DNA of 64,000 bases from Mangrovivirga halotolerans (lineage in GTDB: Bacteria; Bacteroidota; Bacteroidia; Cytophagales; Cyclobacteriaceae), in the NCBI RefSeq assembly GCF_026241165.1, contig NZ_JAPFQN010000004.1, positions 62,001 to 126,000 on the forward strand. Direction: 5' to 3'. The notes beneath the pieces were generated by a model. The model was not told the DNA's origin. It ran no database searches and saw only the letters and a list, made by a program, of their open reading frames with translations. The position numbers were made by a program, and so were the translations under genes. Shown here piece by piece: positions 61,294 through 64,000 of the stretch. The first letter of the stretch is position 1. Every line of letters starts with the position of its first letter.

Positions 61294-64000
61294 TTAAAAG
61301 TTGATTCCTAAACTAAACACATAAGATTTTGTGCCTGGATTATTGAAATAATCGGTTCCACCATATGGTGTAATACCATTAACATTTGTGTCCGGATCAT
61401 TTCCTTCAAAATCACTCCATAGAAGGAGATTTCTGCCTGTAACAGTAAAATTCACACCTTCAATTCCTAAATTATTCAGGCCTTCATTTTCTAAATAGTA
61501 TGAAAGCGACAATTCTCTTAGGCGTGTCCATGATCCATCTTCTATATAAAGTTCATCGATACCATTACCAAAAAAGCCTCCAGGACCATTGTACCAAGGT
61601 TCTGTTAATGCTACAGGTCCTGCACCAAAATCCTTCACTACACCTCTAAAAGTGGTTCCAGCCGGAATAACATTTCCGCTGAAGTCAACCAGGTTTTGAT
61701 CAAATGTAGTTTCGATGGCTGAATCTTCCCAGCGTCCGAGGTCGTACAGAACAGATTTGGTTCCAGCAAAGATATCGGCTCCCTGAAAAGTCTCGAATAG
61801 AGCAGTTAAAGTGAAATTTTTATAAGATAATGAAGTTGAAAGGGCTCCTTGCCAATCCGGAAGCGGATTGCCAATTACACCCAAATCAGAATCCAGAATT
61901 GGGAAACCAAATTCGTCAAATACAAGATTGTTTTGATCATCGCGCAACATCTTAGATCCTCTTAATACTCCTATTGGATATCCTTCAACTGCATAATTTG
62001 CAACCGAATTTAACCCACCTGGCAATTCAATGGCATTAACACCTCCTATATCGGTCACTTTATTTCGAAGACGGGTGTAATTTAAATTGATATTCCAGTT
62101 CCAGTCTTCAGTAGTTAATATTCTGTATCCCATTTCAACTTCCCAGCCTTTGTTTGAAATCTCTGCACCATTTGCATATATCTCATCGTATCCGCGGCTA
62201 TTGGCAATAGGGAAATCGAGCAAAACATCTTCGGTTACATTATCAAAGTATGTTGTGCTTAGTGAAAGCCTGTTTTTAAAGAACCTAAGGTCAATTCCTA
62301 TTTCAGTTTCTTTCTTTCGTTCAGGTCTTAAATCAGGATTTCCAACACTCGTGCTAGGAACGAAAGTTCCATTACCATACAATGGAGTAAATAACGATCC
62401 ACCAAATTGATCACTATAATTTGGTGTAACATATTCGTTTCTTGTTCGGTAGAGTTCAGGCTGAACCCCTACTTCACCATAAGAGAATCTTAATTTACCA
62501 AAAGAAATCGGCGATAAATCCAAGATTTCAGTAAACTGCCATGCAACAGATATTGAAGGGAAAAGGAATTGATTATCCGATTCAGAGCCAAAAGTAGAAG
62601 CTGCTTCTGCTCTAAAAGTACCAGTTACATATAATTGATTAAAAGCTTCAGCAGTTATTGAAGTGTACACTCCAGCTGTTCTTTGACGAAATATTGCACT
62701 GGCACTTCGTCGATTTTCAGGTAATGCATTACTAATATCCCTGGTTGTACTGGCAACATCTGTAAATTGAATGAAACTCTCAATCTCATTTGCTTCTACT
62801 CTTCTCATATTACTATTATAATTAAATCCCACAAGGCCATTTAATGAAAAATTCTCGCTAAACTGATGTCTTGCTTTAGCGATGAAATCCATGTTTAAAA
62901 TAGTATTTGTAGCCAGGTTAGTACCGAAAAGACCAGTTCGATAGGCTCCTGCTGCTGATCCCGGAGTGAAAAACTCCTGTCTGCGTTCACTGTAATGATC
63001 AAGACCTACACGTCCGATAAGATCCAACCATTCTAATGGAGAATAGGTCAAATTTATTGAGTTTATAAATCGATCGACAACCGCAATGTTTTCCTGTTCT
63101 TTAATAGTCCATAGTGGGTTATTATATCCAGGACTAGTACTTTCCCCTAACGGGTTTCTATATGCCCTTTGTCTGTTGGTAATAGGGGCTGCATCAGGTG
63201 ATTCATAATAATCACCGCGGTATCCGGAAATGTCAAAATCGGGAGCATTTCTTAAAAGACCTAAATAAAGTCCAGATGAACTGGCTCCTCTTCTGATTCT
63301 ATTAGAACTAGTTCTGGTATAATTAGAAGTTGATTTAAAGGTGAATTTATTCCCTAAAAGATGTTCAGTATTTAATCGAACTGTAGATCTTCGGTAATCA
63401 GAATTGTCTTTAATAATTCCCTCCTGATTCATATCACTGACGCTGAAGAAAACACTGCTATTTTCCCCACCCCCTGTAACTGATATGTTATTCTCAAAAA
63501 AGTGTCCGGTTTGAAATACCTGGTCAAAATTACTATCGTCAAATATCTCCTGAGATCTTTTGTCGATAATAGGATACCAGGCATTCCCATTCTGATCAAT
63601 GAAAAATTCCCCGTCAGTATCCAGAACATCGCTTCCTCCTTCTCTTTCTGAGATCTTATCCCCCCAGGAATCTCTCGCACCCTGTTCGTAAATTCCATTG
63701 TCTCCCTGACCGAACTTAGATTGGAGCGGGTATCTTCTGTTAATCTTATCTATAGAATAAGTACTTTGAACTCTTACTTTTACTTTCTGATTATATTTTC
63801 CGGATTTAGTAGTAATTACAATTACACCACCTAGCGCCTTGGTTCCCCATAAAGCTGCCGCACTAGCCCCTTTTAGTACAGTCATACTCTCAATATCATT
63901 GGGGTTAAGGTCATTTAATCTGGATTGCTGTGCAATTCGACCATTGCCGTTTCCTCTGACGTCATTACTGATTGGAACTCCGTCTACTACTATTAGTGGA
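61294..64000 (-). CDS. SusC/RagA TonB-linked outer-membrane receptor, 5' end beyond window
   Basis: The frame remains open to the window edge, so a start internal to the window (63885) is not the true start. About 900 residues are visible. The plug domain is cut: it begins P-L-I-V-V-D-G-V-P-I, then D-I-E-S-M-T-V-L-K-G-A-S-A-A-A-L-W-G and G-V-I-V-I-T-T-K-S-G. The barrel follows and ends in the usual aromatic (G-I-N-F). The CarboxypepD-like N-terminal domain and signal peptide lie outside the window. It imports the operon ligand through the outer membrane with TonB energy. Confidence 0.95.
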   Translation of the reverse strand, partial: PLIVVDGVPISNDVRGNGNGRIAQQSRLNDLNPNDIESMTVLKGASAAALWGTKALGGVIVITTKSGKYNQKVKVRVQSTYSIDKINRRYPLQSKFGQGDNGIYEQGARDSWGDKISEREGGSDVLDTDGEFFIDQNGNAWYPIIDKRSQEIFDDSNFDQVFQTGHFFENNISVTGGGENSSVFFSVSDMNQEGIIKDNSDYRRSTVRLNTEHLLGNKFTFKSTSNYTRTSSNRIRRGASSSGLYLGLLRNAPDFDISGYRGDYYESPDAAPITNRQRAYRNPLGESTSPGYNNPLWTIKEQENIAVVDRFINSINLTYSPLEWLDLIGRVGLDHYSERRQEFFTPGSAAGAYRTGLFGTNLATNTILNMDFIAKARHQFSENFSLNGLVGFNYNSNMRRVEANEIESFIQFTDVASTTRDISNALPENRRSASAIFRQRTAGVYTSITAEAFNQLYVTGTFRAEAASTFGSESDNQFLFPSISVAWQFTEILDLSPISFGKLRFSYGEVGVQPELYRTRNEYVTPNYSDQFGGSLFTPLYGNGTFVPSTSVGNPDLRPERKKETEIGIDLRFFKNRLSLSTTYFDNVTEDVLLDFPIANSRGYDEIYANGAEISNKGWEVEMGYRILTTEDWNWNINLNYTRLRNKVTDIGGVNAIELPGGLNSVANYAVEGYPIGVLRGSKMLRDDQNNLVFDEFGFPILDSDLGVIGNPLPDWQGALSTSLSYKNFTLTALFETFQGADIFAGTKSVLYDLGRWEDSAIETTFDQNLVDFSGNVIPAGTTFRGVVKDFGAGPVALTEPWYNGPGGFFGNGIDELYIEDGSWTRLRELSLSYYLENEGLNNLGIEGVNFTVTGRNLLLWSDFEGNDPDTNVNGITPYGGTDYFNNPGTKSYVFSLGINF

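Noticed and set aside
61294-63885. SusC gene beginning at 63885
   Set aside because: The reading frame continues to the window edge with typical plug-domain sequence, so the Met at 63885 is internal.
1-64000. tRNA, rRNA, CRISPR arrays, insertion sequences, prophage
   Set aside because: No cloverleaf-like sequences, repeat-spacer arrays, transposase motifs or phage gene clusters were seen on reading.

Overview
The window comes from a low-GC member of the Bacteroidota, most likely a free-living (marine or soil) Cytophagales-type organism. The evidence is a SusC/SusD pair, a type IX secretion (T9SS) sorting tail, several small outer-membrane beta-barrels, a CarboxypepD_reg-like/OMP_b-brl_3 receptor, a GT3-type glycogen synthase, and TAnnTTTG-type -7 promoter elements. 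Purine-rich Shine-Dalgarno sequences are rare. I found no rRNA, tRNA, CRISPR array, insertion sequence or prophage. The content is chromosomal, mixing housekeeping genes with accessory secreted and outer-membrane functions.

Layout. 1-3.9 kb: two tandem secreted proteins with GloVer-like repeats (the first cut by the window edge), with a remnant of an unrelated gene between them. 4.1-5.6 kb: a Cys-containing small membrane protein and an outer-membrane protein of the kind found in copper loci. 5.7-10.9 kb: a large Asp-box/VPS10-like secreted protein, an amidohydrolase lipoprotein, and a His-rich secreted protein behind a sigma-54-like promoter. 11-15.5 kb: a CNNM/CBS membrane protein, an acyl-CoA thioesterase and a large outer-membrane receptor. 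15.7-24.2 kb: a CrtA-like monooxygenase, sulfide:quinone oxidoreductase with a CRP/FNR-like box upstream, a cation-efflux pump with two unknown partners, a PlsB/PlsC-like acyltransferase overlapping gpsA (phospholipid entry), a DUF2905 protein, tag, and a porin-like barrel.

24.5-36.9 kb: an RDD/zinc-ribbon protein, a small hydrolase, an outer-membrane protein/lipoprotein pair, an old-yellow-enzyme oxidoreductase, a surface protein, then pgk, a TsaC/Sua5 enzyme and a TPR lipoprotein. These are followed by a sulfotransferase, a DUF6435-SDR-flavin reductase operon, and an ABC1 kinase with a TetR-like partner. 37-49 kb: a 1410-residue AsmA-like protein, an ammonium transporter, an MscS channel, a VTT-domain protein, and a metB-like/bestrophin/VOC/AraC gene run. 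49.1-49.3 kb: a candidate free-standing structured small RNA. 49.3-54.3 kb: a DnaJ-domain membrane protein, two paralogous secreted beta-sandwich proteins with duplicated terminators, glycogen synthase and a lipocalin. 54.4-64 kb: a tightly packed minus-strand Sus-like operon (SusC, SusD, SGNH hydrolase, DASS permease, lamin-tail-like lipoprotein, alpha/beta-hydrolase lipoprotein) with no visible glycosidase.

The most interesting items are the Sus-like operon that pairs esterase-type hydrolases with an organic-anion permease, the candidate small RNA at 49.1-49.3 kb, and the recurring -24/-12 (sigma-54-like) motifs in front of small secreted proteins. All family assignments are from reading the sequence; no database search was run.
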